From contig JAZKJD010000005.1 of NCBI GenBank assembly GCA_040384585.1, positions 1-64,000 of the forward strand: a stretch of 64,000 nt of DNA, read 5' to 3'. The stretch is from JAZKJD01 sp040384585. Lineage in GTDB: Bacteria > Pseudomonadota > Gammaproteobacteria > Diplorickettsiales > Diplorickettsiaceae. Under the pieces are notes generated by a model. The model was not told the origin of the DNA. It was given only the letters and a program-made list of their open reading frames with translations, and searched no databases. Every line of letters starts with the position of its first letter. Within the stretch, counting starts at the first letter, position 1. The translations under genes and the position numbers were made by a program. Of this stretch, positions 17,360 to 26,570 are shown piece by piece.

Positions 17360-18544
17360 TTAAATAACACTCCCTAATTTAAAAATAGGTAAATACATCG
17401 CTATAATTAGACTGCCAATGATCGTTCCTAAAATAATAATTAATACGGGTTCCAGTAATTTAGATAAATTACTTACGAAAGAGTCTAGCTTTTCTTCATA
17501 TAGCTCCGCAGCATTATTTAACATTTCATCTAAACTACCGGAAATTTCTCCTAATTTAATCATTTGTAAAAAATCAAAAGGGAAAATTTTTTGTATTGAT
17601 AAGGCATGATAAAAACTTTCGCCATTACGTATTAATTCACAACTTGATAAAATTGCCGCTTTGTAAACATAATTTTTCGTCAGTTCAGAAATCGCTTGTA
17701 AGGCATCTAACAAAGGTAAGCCTGATAATAACGCAGTCGCCAACGCTAGACTTAAACGTGCCGTAAGGACTTCTGCCAAAATTTTTTTTACCCAGGGTAT
17801 TTTGAATAGTAATTGATCCTGCCGGATTGAAATAATAGAATATTTCTTCTTTAGAAAAATAAAACTGCTGATAAGAATTAAAAAAAATAGTCCTATAAAA
17901 AAAATGCTTGATTCTAACCCATGTGATACATAAATCACGAGTCGGGTTAGCCTAGGTAGCTGTGCACCGACTTCCGAAAAAAGTTGCTCAAACTGAGGAA
18001 TAACCCCTATTAATAATGCCAAAAAAACAAAAATAGCGACGCCAATAACAGTACAAGGATACAGTAATGCACTTATCAGTTTCGCCTTTATCTTTAAGTT
18101 TTTTTCTAGATGATCCGCAATACGTGCCAGCATTACATCTAAAGTCGATGTCCTTTCGCCAAGAAAAACTAAGCAACAATGGAAACTGCTAAAATAAGCT
18201 TGATTTTGCTCTAGTGCTTCACTTAAGGAATAACCATTCTCTAGACTAAGCCTTAAATAATTAATAAACTCTTTAAGGAGGCTATGGTTGGTATTCGCTT
18301 CCAATAATTCAAGTATTTGCACTAACGGCAGGCCTGCCTGTAATAATCGTGCAGTTTGACGTGTAAAAACCAGGAGATGTTGTGCTTTTATGTTTTTAGC
18401 CTCAGCACAGGACAAAAAATAGGTGAGGCGGGTCCTGCCACTGGATGCGCTTTTTTTTGCCAGCTTACGCCACAAAAAATAAGCTAGCATCCGTGTCACC
18501 CACCTCTTTTTAAATTTTTGTCCTGTACAGAGGTTTTTAGTCAT
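17360..18544 (-). CDS. pilC: Type IV pilus inner-membrane platform protein PilC, carrying an in-frame repeat insertion
   Basis: PilC/GspF-type platform protein of 394 residues with two T2SSF domains, each followed by membrane helices (about 150-185 and 350-385); motifs LLVFTRQTARLLQAGLPL and LSLALATALLSGLPLLDAL mark the repeats. Residues about 5-50 are not pilus-like: they are encoded by a 133-bp R2 palindromic element plus an 8-bp target duplication (141 nt, 47 codons, in frame). Without it the protein would start MTKNIKAQHLLVF. Even so the usual ~60-residue N-terminal segment of PilC is missing. The ATG lies 6 nt after the pilB stop. Confidence 0.9.
   Translation of the reverse strand: MTKNLCTGQKFKKRWVTRMLAYFLWRKLAKKSASSGRTRLTYFLSCAEAKNIKAQHLLVFTRQTARLLQAGLPLVQILELLEANTNHSLLKEFINYLRLSLENGYSLSEALEQNQAYFSSFHCCLVFLGERTSTLDVMLARIADHLEKNLKIKAKLISALLYPCTVIGVAIFVFLALLIGVIPQFEQLFSEVGAQLPRLTRLVIYVSHGLESSIFFIGLFFLILISSFIFLKKKYSIISIRQDQLLFKIPWVKKILAEVLTARLSLALATALLSGLPLLDALQAISELTKNYVYKAAILSSCELIRNGESFYHALSIQKIFPFDFLQMIKLGEISGSLDEMLNNAAELYEEKLDSFVSNLSKLLEPVLIIILGTIIGSLIIAMYLPIFKLGSVI
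18400..18532. mobile_element. R2 palindromic element inserted in frame in pilC
   Basis: The plus strand reads CCTCAGCACAGGACAAAAAA at the left and TTTTTGTCCTGTACAGAG at the right, an imperfect inverted repeat. The core GCGGGTCCTGCC, GCTTACGCCACAAAAA and CATCCGTGTCAC matches the copies at 14467 and 26571. Perfect 8-bp direct repeats GTTTTTAG flank it at 18392-18399 and 18533-18540. Element plus one duplication is 141 bp, divisible by three, and contains no stop in the pilC frame. Confidence 0.85.
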
Positions 18545-18550
18545 GACGAG

Positions 18551-20254
18551 TTAATCCTTAATAATCCGTTTCATTTCTAATAAACTAATTTCTCCTCGTT
18601 TAAGTTTTTCTAAGGCTGCAGTGTATAAGGTCTGCATACCATTATTTTTTGCCTGTAAAGCAATCGCTCTTACATCACAGTCCTGCAAAATTAAGCTTTT
18701 TATTTGATCAGTAACAGACAACATTTCAAAAATGCCAATACGTCCTCGGTAACCCTCTGTACATTTTTCACAGCCTTTGGCCGTAAAAAGAGTCACCGTC
18801 TGAATATCTTGATCAGTAAAACCCAATTCAAATAACATTTTTTCCGGTAGTTTATCTTGTATTTTGCAATGCTTACATAAGCGTCGTGCTAGTCGTTGTG
18901 CAATAATTAAATACACGGAGGAAGCGATGTTATAGCGCGGTATCCCCATATTAGCCAAACGAACTAAGCTCTCCGCAGCACTATTGGTATGTAAACTCGA
19001 TAGTACTAAATGGCCCGTTTGCGCTGCTTTAATACCAATTTCTGCCGTTTCTTGGTCGCGCATTTCACCTACCATGATGACATCAGGATCTTGACGTAAA
19101 AAAGCTCTTAAAACGGTAGCAAAATTTAATCCTACTTTTGGATTGATATTAACTTGATTAATTCCCGGTAAAACAATCTCTATAGGATTTTCCACACTGG
19201 AAATATTGATAGTAGCACTATTTAAAAAATTTAAGGCGGTATATAAAGTGATAGTTTTCCCGCTACCCGTAGGTCCTGTCACTAAAATCATGCCGTGTGG
19301 ATAGTGTAATGCTTGCAAAAAACTCGTTTTTTGTGCTTCATTCATTCCTAATTTATCAATCTCAAGTAACATTCTATTGCTATCTAAAATTCTGATCACA
19401 CACTTTTCGCCATAAAGAGTGGGACAAGTACTGATACGACAATCAATATTTCGATTGCTAGAATCCCGTACTTGAAAACGTCCATCTTGTGGAATGCGTC
19501 GTTCAGCAATATCGAGTTGTGACATGATTTTAAAACGAGTAATAATTCGTTGTATCAAACGCACTGATAAAGAAACGGCTACATACAATAGTCCGTCAAT
19601 CCTCAATCGAATTTGTAACTGACTTTGATAGGGCTCTACGTGTATATCCGATGCCCCGCGCTCAATAGCGGATTGTAGAAGCTGATAAACATACTGAACA
19701 ATGGCCATTTCATTGTTATTCACTTCATTGATTTGCGGGAGGAAAAGTTTTAAGGCAGCGCCCTGCCGATTTGAATCAAAAATTAATTCTGTTGCGTAAT
19801 TTTTTGGAGTGGAATTTGACTTTACACTTATTTTTTCCAGCAAACGTTTTAATTTCTCCGGCTCTACCAGGATCTTTTCTACAATCAATTCCGTATGAAA
19901 CCTAATAGCATCTATCGCTTGCTGATCAGTAGGATCAATGATGGCTAAACCTAATGTTTGATTCTCTTGCCATAAAGGTAATACTTGGTATCTTTGTAAT
20001 AGCTTTTCTTCAATTAATTGAATGGGCAGCTGTAATGGATCAAGCGTATCCAAATCAATAAAAGGTAAATCTAACTCCTTGGCTAAGCGTTGTGATAAAT
20101 AGCAAGGATCAACAATATTTTCCTTAATCAAATAACTAATAAATGAAATTTGTTGACGTTTGGCCTCTGCTATAGCAAGTGAAAGCCTTTCTGCGGTTAA
20201 TACGCCATCGGATAGTAAATGTTTTAAAAAAGTATTAATAACTGGCTTGTCCAT
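18551..20254 (-). CDS. pilB: Type IV pilus assembly ATPase PilB
   Basis: Hexameric secretion ATPase that powers pilus extension. The 567-residue protein has the GspE/MshEN N-terminal domain (1-150), Walker A GPTGSGKT near 326-333, the Asp box and Walker B region DPDVIMVGEMRDQETAEIG, the His box GHLVLSSLHTN, and a zinc module CKHC (~460) with CEKC (~494). This places it with PilB/GspE; linkage to pilC and pilD favours PilB. Its ATG is only 10 nt from the end of an R3 palindromic element at 20264-20411, so its promoter must lie in or beyond that repeat. Confidence 0.94.
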   Translation of the reverse strand: MDKPVINTFLKHLLSDGVLTAERLSLAIAEAKRQQISFISYLIKENIVDPCYLSQRLAKELDLPFIDLDTLDPLQLPIQLIEEKLLQRYQVLPLWQENQTLGLAIIDPTDQQAIDAIRFHTELIVEKILVEPEKLKRLLEKISVKSNSTPKNYATELIFDSNRQGAALKLFLPQINEVNNNEMAIVQYVYQLLQSAIERGASDIHVEPYQSQLQIRLRIDGLLYVAVSLSVRLIQRIITRFKIMSQLDIAERRIPQDGRFQVRDSSNRNIDCRISTCPTLYGEKCVIRILDSNRMLLEIDKLGMNEAQKTSFLQALHYPHGMILVTGPTGSGKTITLYTALNFLNSATINISSVENPIEIVLPGINQVNINPKVGLNFATVLRAFLRQDPDVIMVGEMRDQETAEIGIKAAQTGHLVLSSLHTNSAAESLVRLANMGIPRYNIASSVYLIIAQRLARRLCKHCKIQDKLPEKMLFELGFTDQDIQTVTLFTAKGCEKCTEGYRGRIGIFEMLSVTDQIKSLILQDCDVRAIALQAKNNGMQTLYTAALEKLKRGEISLLEMKRIIKD

Positions 20255-20263
20255 TCGTCTTAT

Positions 20264-20411
20264 TAAGGTGTGTCGTCATTTGGCACGATGATGGTCATAA
20301 ACCGTCGTATTTTCTGCGTTTCGTTACTCACATACCCGCAAGTATGCTCCGTTACGATACTCGAAAAACCACGCTTTCTGACTCATCCTCGCTAAATGAC
20401 GACACACCTTA
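20264..20411. repeat. R3 palindromic element, copy A
   Basis: A 148-bp unit ends in a perfect 18-bp inverted repeat, TAAGGTGTGTCGTCATTT (20264-20281) and its complement (20394-20411). The core contains TGCGTTTCGTTACTCACATA and GTATGCTCCGTTACGATACTCGA, shared with copies at 48150, 50142 and 54896. It lies upstream of pilB. The 20412-20509 interval beyond it shows nothing I can name. Confidence 0.75.
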
Positions 20412-20509
20412 GTATTCCATCTCGCTGAGTGATGACGCCTCCTAGTATAACGCAAATTTAATTTAAATGTATTGACGCATTAAAAATATAATGCTTAAAA
20501 TGGACTTAA

Positions 20510-20578
20510 GGCGTATAAACCCTAGGTTTAACGGTAGTCCTAAGAATGATAAAAACGACTATTTGGGGTTTATATGCC
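20510..20578. terminator. Long hairpin directly after idi
   Basis: GGCGTATAAACCC (20510-20522) pairs with GGGTTTATATGCC (20566-20578), and an inner TAGTC/GACTA pair extends the stem. The hairpin begins 2 nt after the idi stop on the minus strand and could end that transcript, although the T tract expected of an intrinsic terminator is only GTTTTT inside the loop. It may be a further palindromic repeat family; I saw no second copy. Confidence 0.4.
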
Positions 20579-20580
20579 CA

Positions 20581-21129
20581 TTACACTTTGTTTATTAGAC
20601 CAGAGAAACGCTTGACAATGTTAAGCGCTTGTTTGAGCCAAGGAGTAAATTGATTGGGGTAAACGTCCATTTCATATTCTAAATGCGTAAGGGTGACCCA
20701 GCGGTAATCGTTAACTTCTACTGAATTCGGGATAACACGGGTGTCGGCTGATACAAGACCAAATAGCACGTGGTCAATTTCATTTTCTGTTAGTCCATTA
20801 AAAAAATCAACATTATAATGAAACCACCCTAAATTTTGCAGCTGTGCCGCAGAGATATTGAGTTCTTCAGATAACCGACGTTGGCCTGCTGCTAGGATAG
20901 TTTCTTGGACACGAGGGTGTGAGCAGCAAGTATTACTCCATAAACCAGACGAATGATATTTAGTCAAAGCACGTTGTTGTAACAACAATTCAAATTGATG
21001 TGTTTTTCGAAATATAAATAGTGAAAAAGCACGATGGAGCAAGTTGTGTCGATGTGCAAAAAGCTTCTCAGAAAAACCTATCTCATTATCGAGAATATCA
21101 ACGAGGATAACGTATTCACTTGCTTTCAT
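20581..21129 (-). CDS. idi: Isopentenyl-diphosphate delta-isomerase, type 1
   Basis: Type 1 IDI interconverts IPP and DMAPP, the step that makes the allylic primer after the mevalonate pathway. From the ATG at 21129 it has 182 residues, typical of the Nudix-type enzyme. Catalytic Cys lies in SNTCCSHP and the Nudix-like helix in QRRLSEELNI; metal-binding His/Glu residues include AHRHNLLHRAFS and NEIDHVLFG. The frame also has a GTG at 21153, but family alignment favours MKASEYVILVD. It is divergent from the mvaA operon across a 123-bp intergenic region, a coherent isoprenoid locus. Confidence 0.93.
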   Translation of the reverse strand: MKASEYVILVDILDNEIGFSEKLFAHRHNLLHRAFSLFIFRKTHQFELLLQQRALTKYHSSGLWSNTCCSHPRVQETILAAGQRRLSEELNISAAQLQNLGWFHYNVDFFNGLTENEIDHVLFGLVSADTRVIPNSVEVNDYRWVTLTHLEYEMDVYPNQFTPWLKQALNIVKRFSGLINKV

Positions 21130-21252
21130 AAGCCATTTTCTTTTAAAATGCACTGGAGAATATTTTATAACCTAGTATACTCTTCGCAGTCTTCGGCAAC
21201 GCAGACGAAAGTTCATCTATAGAAGAGAATATATAATCATTGCAAGTGAATC

Positions 21253-22329
21253 ATGCGCTGGCAAAATACGCAACAAATAGCCGCTATTCCTATGCAAGTA
21301 GTAGGTCCCGTTAGCATTAGTAGTCCCGAGTTTAATGCAAGTGTTGGCTTACCTCTAGCTACTTTTGAAACTCCTCTTTGGTCGTCGACTCATCGTGGAA
21401 CACAGGTTTGTAATCAGGCAGGGGGAATTAAAGCCACGCTGATAGATGACCGTATGACACGGTCTGTCTTGATTGAGGCTGATTCTGCCACTCAGGCTTA
21501 CCAAGCTTATCTTGATATTCGACAGCAAAAGAAGCAACTCCAATCACTCATTAGTCAGTATAGCCAATTTGCAGAACTACTGGACATACATGCCCAAGTG
21601 GTAGGTTCTTTGCTTTATTTACGTTTTGAATTATTGACAGGTGATGCAGCTGGACATAATATGGTAACGCTAGCGGCAGAGCATATGCTTAATTGGATAT
21701 TGCAACAAAATGCTTCACTCCGCTATGTATCGATTTCAGGCAATTATTGTTCAGATAAAAAAGTATCTGCTGTCAACGGGATATTAGGTCGTGGAAAATA
21801 CGTTGTGGCCGAGGTATCTATTCCCAGTAGCTTATGCAAACGGCATTTACGGACTACCCCGGAAAAGATTGTTCAGTTAAATATTAAGAAAAATTTACTG
21901 GGGAATATCCTCGCAGGTGGATTGCGCACAGCAAATGCACATTTTGCCAATATACTATTGGCCTTTTATCTCGCTACGGGGCAAGATGCCGCTAACATTA
22001 TCGAAGCATCTCAAGGCATAGTACATGCCGAACAGCGCAATCAGAATCTTTATTTCTCAGTGACGTTACCTAATCTTATTATGGGAACAGTGGGGAATGG
22101 TAAACATTTCGACTTTGTCCAAAAAAATTTGCAGCAGCTAGGTTGTATTGAAACGCGTGAACTAGGCTATAATGCCAGGCGTTTAGCCCTTATCGCTGCT
22201 GCCGCTGTATTATGCGGTGAATTATCATTATTAGCCGCACAAACCAATCCTGGAGAGCTCATGCGTAGCCATTTACAATTAGAACGTAAGAAGAAAAGTA
22301 AAATAAGCACTAAAAAAGCAGCGTTATAA
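21253..22329 (+). CDS. mvaA: Hydroxymethylglutaryl-CoA reductase
   Basis: HMG-CoA reductase makes mevalonate from HMG-CoA. The 358-residue protein contains the catalytic core in order: Glu in FETPLWSSTHRG, the nucleotide motif TGDAAGHNM, SGNYCSDKK with the catalytic Lys, the dinucleotide/Asp region ATGQDAAN, GTVGNGK, and the catalytic His in LMRSHLQLER near the C-terminus. Segments such as DKKVSAVNGILGRGK and GELSLLAAQ resemble class I (eukaryote/archaeal-like) enzymes rather than the Pseudomonas class II type. TATAAT at 21232-21237 lies close upstream. It is the first gene of the mevalonate operon. Confidence 0.92.
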   Translation: MRWQNTQQIAAIPMQVVGPVSISSPEFNASVGLPLATFETPLWSSTHRGTQVCNQAGGIKATLIDDRMTRSVLIEADSATQAYQAYLDIRQQKKQLQSLISQYSQFAELLDIHAQVVGSLLYLRFELLTGDAAGHNMVTLAAEHMLNWILQQNASLRYVSISGNYCSDKKVSAVNGILGRGKYVVAEVSIPSSLCKRHLRTTPEKIVQLNIKKNLLGNILAGGLRTANAHFANILLAFYLATGQDAANIIEASQGIVHAEQRNQNLYFSVTLPNLIMGTVGNGKHFDFVQKNLQQLGCIETRELGYNARRLALIAAAAVLCGELSLLAAQTNPGELMRSHLQLERKKKSKISTKKAAL

Positions 22330-22350
22330 ATTATTTGTGAGGATACTTTC

Positions 22351-23511
22351 TTGCTAAAAGTTGGAATTGATGCATTAGCTGTTTATACACCACGTTATGC
22401 ACTTGATTTGTCGCTACTCGCCCAGGTACGCCATAGTGATCCAGATAAAATTTTGACTGGCTTAGGCCAAAAGAGAATGGCTGTGCCACCTCCGGGTGAA
22501 GATATTGTCACCATGGCAGCAAACGCTGCCAAACAAGTATTACAAAATATTGATACCAGTGCTATTGAAATGTTGCTGTTTGCAACGGAGACAGGGATTG
22601 ATCAGTCAAAAGCAGCGGGTATTTATGTCCATGATCTAGTGAACCTACCCACACGTTGCCGTGTTGTAGAGTTGAAACAAGCCTGTTATGCGGGTACAGC
22701 CGCTATCCAACTTGCGTTGCCGTTTTTGCGAGAAAATCCTACGAAAAAGGTTTTATTCATTGCGGCGGATATCGCACGTTATGGCCTGGAAACCAATGCT
22801 GAATCATCACAAGGCGCCGGTGCAGTTGCGGCTATTTTAACCGCCAATCCACGTTTACTGGCTTTCGATGCTGAATATGCAGTAAGCGTTGAAAACATCA
22901 TGGATTTTTGGCGACCTAATTATAGAAATGAAGCCTTAGTCGAAGGTCAATCCTCCAGTAGAAAATATTTGGAGATGTTAAAAACCTGCTGGCTGGAGTA
23001 CCACGCATTATCCGAACGTCATTTTCAGGATCACGCTTATTATTGTTATCATATCCCTGTACCGCGTTTAGTTGAGAAAGCCCATGTTAGACTGTTTAAA
23101 TCGAATGCCGAAGAACCATTGCTCATGGCTCAAATCCAGCCAACACTCGCTTATGCGAGACAGATCGGTAACAGCTATACCGCGTCGTTGTTTATCAGTC
23201 TTGCTTCGTTATTAGATAATGCAAGCACGGATTTAGCCCGTCAGCGCATTGGATTTTATAGTTATGGCTCAGGTTGTATCGCAGAATATTTTAGTGCTGT
23301 GATACAAGCGGGTTACCGCGAATCACTCCATACCAACTACCATAAGCACTTACTTGACTCACGAAACTTATTGGAATACGCCGATTATGAAGCATTTTAT
23401 TCATTTACCTACCCAGAGGACGGTAGTCATCTAGAAATTCCTATTTATCAAACCGGTGATTTTCGCCTCGCTAGATATTGTGGTCATCAACGTGTCTATG
23501 AGCCCGTATGA
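22351..23511 (+). CDS. mvaS: Hydroxymethylglutaryl-CoA synthase
   Basis: HMG-CoA synthase condenses acetyl-CoA with acetoacetyl-CoA. The 386-residue thiolase-fold protein has the catalytic triad at positions matching bacterial MvaS: E80 (LLFATETG), C112 (KQACYAGTAA) and H234 (YHIPVPR), plus the C-terminal YSYGSGCIAEYF. It starts with TTG at 22351 preceded by GAGGAT, 21 nt after mvaA. Its TGA overlaps the mvaK1 ATG by 4 nt, indicating translational coupling. The thiolase that supplies acetoacetyl-CoA is not in this window. Confidence 0.94.
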   Translation: MLKVGIDALAVYTPRYALDLSLLAQVRHSDPDKILTGLGQKRMAVPPPGEDIVTMAANAAKQVLQNIDTSAIEMLLFATETGIDQSKAAGIYVHDLVNLPTRCRVVELKQACYAGTAAIQLALPFLRENPTKKVLFIAADIARYGLETNAESSQGAGAVAAILTANPRLLAFDAEYAVSVENIMDFWRPNYRNEALVEGQSSSRKYLEMLKTCWLEYHALSERHFQDHAYYCYHIPVPRLVEKAHVRLFKSNAEEPLLMAQIQPTLAYARQIGNSYTASLFISLASLLDNASTDLARQRIGFYSYGSGCIAEYFSAVIQAGYRESLHTNYHKHLLDSRNLLEYADYEAFYSFTYPEDGSHLEIPIYQTGDFRLARYCGHQRVYEPV

Positions 23512-24518
23512 AAGTCTTAGCGCCTGCTAAACTCATTCTTTCAGGTGAGCATGCCGTCGTTTATGGAAAGCCTGCCTTGGCAATGGCAATCAACCGTTAC
23601 GCAACAGTTACTGTAACACGTGAATGTCTACCACGTGTTCTATTTGATTTATCTAATTTAGCCTATTGTCATTATTTAAGCTTCAATGGATTATCTCGTT
23701 TAAAAAAACGTATTAAATCTAAATATCACCGATTTATACAAGGCGAACTCGGTATTCGTGATGTCTTACAAAAACCATTTGAATTAATACAGTTTACATT
23801 GAGTTTATTGACTGAAACATTACGGATTTCTTTATCTAATGGGATAAAGTTACAAGTACAATCGGATATTCCTATCGGCTGTGGGATGGGATCCTCTGCA
23901 GCGATTATCCTAAGCGTTATACATGCCATCTCGATGCATCTGCGTATTAGACTCTCACCAGAAAAATTAATTCATTTAGCATTACAAGCAGAAAATATAC
24001 AACATGGACATTCCAGTGGGCTTGACTTACGCGTTGTATTACAGGGAGGCACTTTATACATGCGTGATCAAATGATAGAAGCGCGACAAGCGCCTGCAAT
24101 GCCCTTGTATCTTGTGAATACGGGTGTTCCACTGTCTACCACAGGACAATGTGTTGAACGGGTGGCGCCGTATTTTCAGTCTCAGTGTTTAGGGGATGCA
24201 TTTGCCAGCATTACAAACAGGATGGATGCTGCCTTACAAACAAACTCTTATCTAGATTTCCAAGAAGCCATACGAGAAAACCATCGTTTACTGGTTAGAC
24301 TGGGTGTCGTACCAGAACGCGTACAACAGTTTATTTCGCAGATAGAAACACAAGCCGGTGCAGCCAAGATATGTGGTGCCGGCACCATAGCCGGTGAACA
24401 AGCTGGCATTGTTCTTGTTGTTACAGACAATGCGTTAACACTCCAACGTTTATGCGCTCATTTTGCTTACTCATTGTTGCCTATTGTATGTGAATCGCGA
24501 GGATTACGTGCCATTTAA
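23508..24518 (+). CDS. mvaK1: Mevalonate kinase
   Basis: GHMP-superfamily kinase that phosphorylates mevalonate. The 336-residue protein begins KVLAPAKLILSGEHAVVYGKPALA, the mevalonate kinase N-terminus with catalytic Lys and substrate-binding His. The P-loop is PIGCGMGSSAA (122-132), the catalytic-base Asp lies in GHSSGLDLRVVLQGG (D173), and the C-terminal motif is AAKICGAG. The ATG overlaps the mvaS stop (ATGA), and its own 3' end overlaps the next start by 11 nt, so all these genes are coupled. Confidence 0.92.
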   Translation: MKVLAPAKLILSGEHAVVYGKPALAMAINRYATVTVTRECLPRVLFDLSNLAYCHYLSFNGLSRLKKRIKSKYHRFIQGELGIRDVLQKPFELIQFTLSLLTETLRISLSNGIKLQVQSDIPIGCGMGSSAAIILSVIHAISMHLRIRLSPEKLIHLALQAENIQHGHSSGLDLRVVLQGGTLYMRDQMIEARQAPAMPLYLVNTGVPLSTTGQCVERVAPYFQSQCLGDAFASITNRMDAALQTNSYLDFQEAIRENHRLLVRLGVVPERVQQFISQIETQAGAAKICGAGTIAGEQAGIVLVVTDNALTLQRLCAHFAYSLLPIVCESRGLRAI

Positions 24519-25539
24519 AGCCTCTGCGCCAGCTTCACTGATGTTATTGGGTGAATATGGTGTGCTTTATGGTAAACAGGCTTTGGTTTGCGCGATAGAC
24601 AAACGTATTCATGTAACACTGTCTCCCCGCATAGACGATAAAATCGAGATTTTCTCTCATCCCTATAGCCGTTCCGTTTATTCAACAGATATTCAACATC
24701 TTACCGTTCAACGCCCATTTCAATTTGTTCTTGGAGTACTGAAACAGTATCAAAGTAAGCTTACACAGGGTTGTACTATTAAGATTGAATCTGAGTTTTC
24801 TGATCAAGTCGGATTCGGTTCATCCGCTGCAGTTACCGTAGCGACCTTAGCCGCTCTTTTTGCTTGGTTAGATATCAAAGTATCAAAACAAAGGCATGTA
24901 CCTATTGGACGTTTGATCGTGCAAGGTATACAAGGTGTAGGTTCAGGTGCTGATATTGCTGCCTCTATTTATGGTGGTCTTATTCGCTATCGGGCATCGC
25001 CATTGATAGTAGAAAAATATCCCCTGCTATATCCCTTAACTGTTTTGTATTCTGGCTTTAAAACACCGACAGCTGTCGCAGTAACACAGGTACAAAAGTG
25101 TTTTACCCATCGTCCGGATGTACTTCACCAGCTCTGTGACAATATAGCCGAATGTGTCTCTGAAGGTATTCAGCTAATAAACGAGCACGCCTGTTTATCG
25201 AAATTAGGAAATATTCTGTTGAGACAACAGGAATTGTTAGTAAAACTAGGGGTCAGTCTGCCATTGCTTCAGAACATGGTGGATAGCCTAAATGCACAAC
25301 CGGGCATCTTTGGTGCAAAGATTTCTGGTGCTGGATTAGGTGATTGCGTCATTGGCTTAGGCTATCCACCTGATAACTATGTTTATTGTGAACGTGATGC
25401 CAACGTAAAGAAAAACCGTAAAATAGAGGTATGCAGTCCTGCAGCTATTTTATTTCCAGACGCTTCCAAGATTAAAGGCTGTGTTCAACGGTTTCCCGTT
25501 AGTATGACAGCGAGCGGGGTACAATGTGAAACGATCTGA
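24508..25539 (+). CDS. mvaK2: Phosphomevalonate kinase (GHMP family)
   Basis: A GHMP kinase of 343 residues from a GTG at 24508 with GAGG 5 nt upstream. The N-terminus FKASAPASLMLLGEYGVLYGK, P-loop QVGFGSSAAV and the segment GVGSGADIAASIYGG are typical of phosphomevalonate kinases, whose (G)SGxDxAAxxYGG motif differs from mevalonate kinase. Position between mvaK1 and mvaD supports that step. The C-terminal 70 residues after GAKISGAGLGDCVIG are divergent. An isopentenyl-phosphate or mevalonate-3-phosphate route cannot be fully excluded, but the classical order fits. Confidence 0.82.
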   Translation: MPFKASAPASLMLLGEYGVLYGKQALVCAIDKRIHVTLSPRIDDKIEIFSHPYSRSVYSTDIQHLTVQRPFQFVLGVLKQYQSKLTQGCTIKIESEFSDQVGFGSSAAVTVATLAALFAWLDIKVSKQRHVPIGRLIVQGIQGVGSGADIAASIYGGLIRYRASPLIVEKYPLLYPLTVLYSGFKTPTAVAVTQVQKCFTHRPDVLHQLCDNIAECVSEGIQLINEHACLSKLGNILLRQQELLVKLGVSLPLLQNMVDSLNAQPGIFGAKISGAGLGDCVIGLGYPPDNYVYCERDANVKKNRKIEVCSPAAILFPDASKIKGCVQRFPVSMTASGVQCETI

Positions 25540-26530
25540 GGTTATTCAAACTATTTTTAATCATCACATTCCAATAGCGCCAACACAGGAAAGAGCAACT
25601 GCCTTTGCACCTAGCAACATTGCACTTTGTAAGTATTGGGGAAAGCGAAATAGCGAACTCAATTTACCGCTTACCTCGAGCTTGTCCATTGCACTGCCAA
25701 CTAAAGGAACAACAACGACATTGGTCTGGAACCCGAAACAAACGCGGGATAGCATTATTTTTAATGGGAAAGAAATGGCTGTTGATAGTGCTTTTGTGCA
25801 ACGGCTTACACAATTTTTAGATCTGTTTCGTCCACAATATCAGTGGTATTTGCATATTACCATTGAGATGAATATTCCCTTAGCTGCAGGTTTTGCTTCT
25901 TCTGCCAGTGGTTTTGCTGCATTAGTATTCGCACTCAACAATCTATTCGATTGGCGTTTAGAATCGCAAGTATTATCTATTTTAGCTCGCTTAGGAAGTG
26001 GTAGTGCGGCACGATCCTTATGGACAGGCTTTGTGGAATGGGATTGCGGTAAACGTAGCGATGGCATGGATAGTTATGCCAAGCCATTAGAGAATACCTG
26101 GCCTGAACTTTGCATGGGGCTATTAAGTATTTGCGAGACAGCAAAACCGATTTCATCGCGCGCCGCCATGCAACGTACAATGGATACCAGTAGTTTATAT
26201 CCACAGTGGCTGGAAAAAGCAACGCAAGATTTGGTGATGATAAAACAAGCAATTTGTCAAAAGGACTTTCCCTTACTCGGACAATTAGCCGAACAAAATG
26301 CATTGACAATGCATGCCATGATGCTCAGCAGTTGGCCGCCGATTTGTTATTTTCTACCGGATACTCTGGCAGCGATGCAACGTATTTGGGCCTTACGCAA
26401 AGCAGGTCTAGCATTATATTTCACACAAGACGCAGGCCCCAACGTAAAGCTATTGTTCCTCAAAAAAGACAGTCAATCTATTCAGCAATCTTTTCCAATG
26501 GTAGAAATTATCTCTGTTTTCAATGATTGA
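25526..26530 (+). CDS. mvaD: Diphosphomevalonate decarboxylase
   Basis: MvaD converts mevalonate 5-diphosphate to IPP. The 334-residue GHMP protein has the diagnostic N-terminus APSNIALCKYWGKRNSELNLP, followed by SSLSIAL, P-loop AAGFASSASGFAALV and GSGSAARSLWTGFVEW, and ends with YFTQDAGPNVKLL. It starts with GTG at 25526 behind AGCGGGG and overlaps the mvaK2 end by 14 nt. With idi, mvaA, mvaS, mvaK1 and mvaK2 this completes the route from HMG-CoA to IPP and DMAPP. Confidence 0.94.
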   Translation: MKRSEVIQTIFNHHIPIAPTQERATAFAPSNIALCKYWGKRNSELNLPLTSSLSIALPTKGTTTTLVWNPKQTRDSIIFNGKEMAVDSAFVQRLTQFLDLFRPQYQWYLHITIEMNIPLAAGFASSASGFAALVFALNNLFDWRLESQVLSILARLGSGSAARSLWTGFVEWDCGKRSDGMDSYAKPLENTWPELCMGLLSICETAKPISSRAAMQRTMDTSSLYPQWLEKATQDLVMIKQAICQKDFPLLGQLAEQNALTMHAMMLSSWPPICYFLPDTLAAMQRIWALRKAGLALYFTQDAGPNVKLLFLKKDSQSIQQSFPMVEIISVFND

Positions 26531-26570
26531 ACTGAAGTAAGCACCTGCTTTTTTATTTACTTTTTTAACG

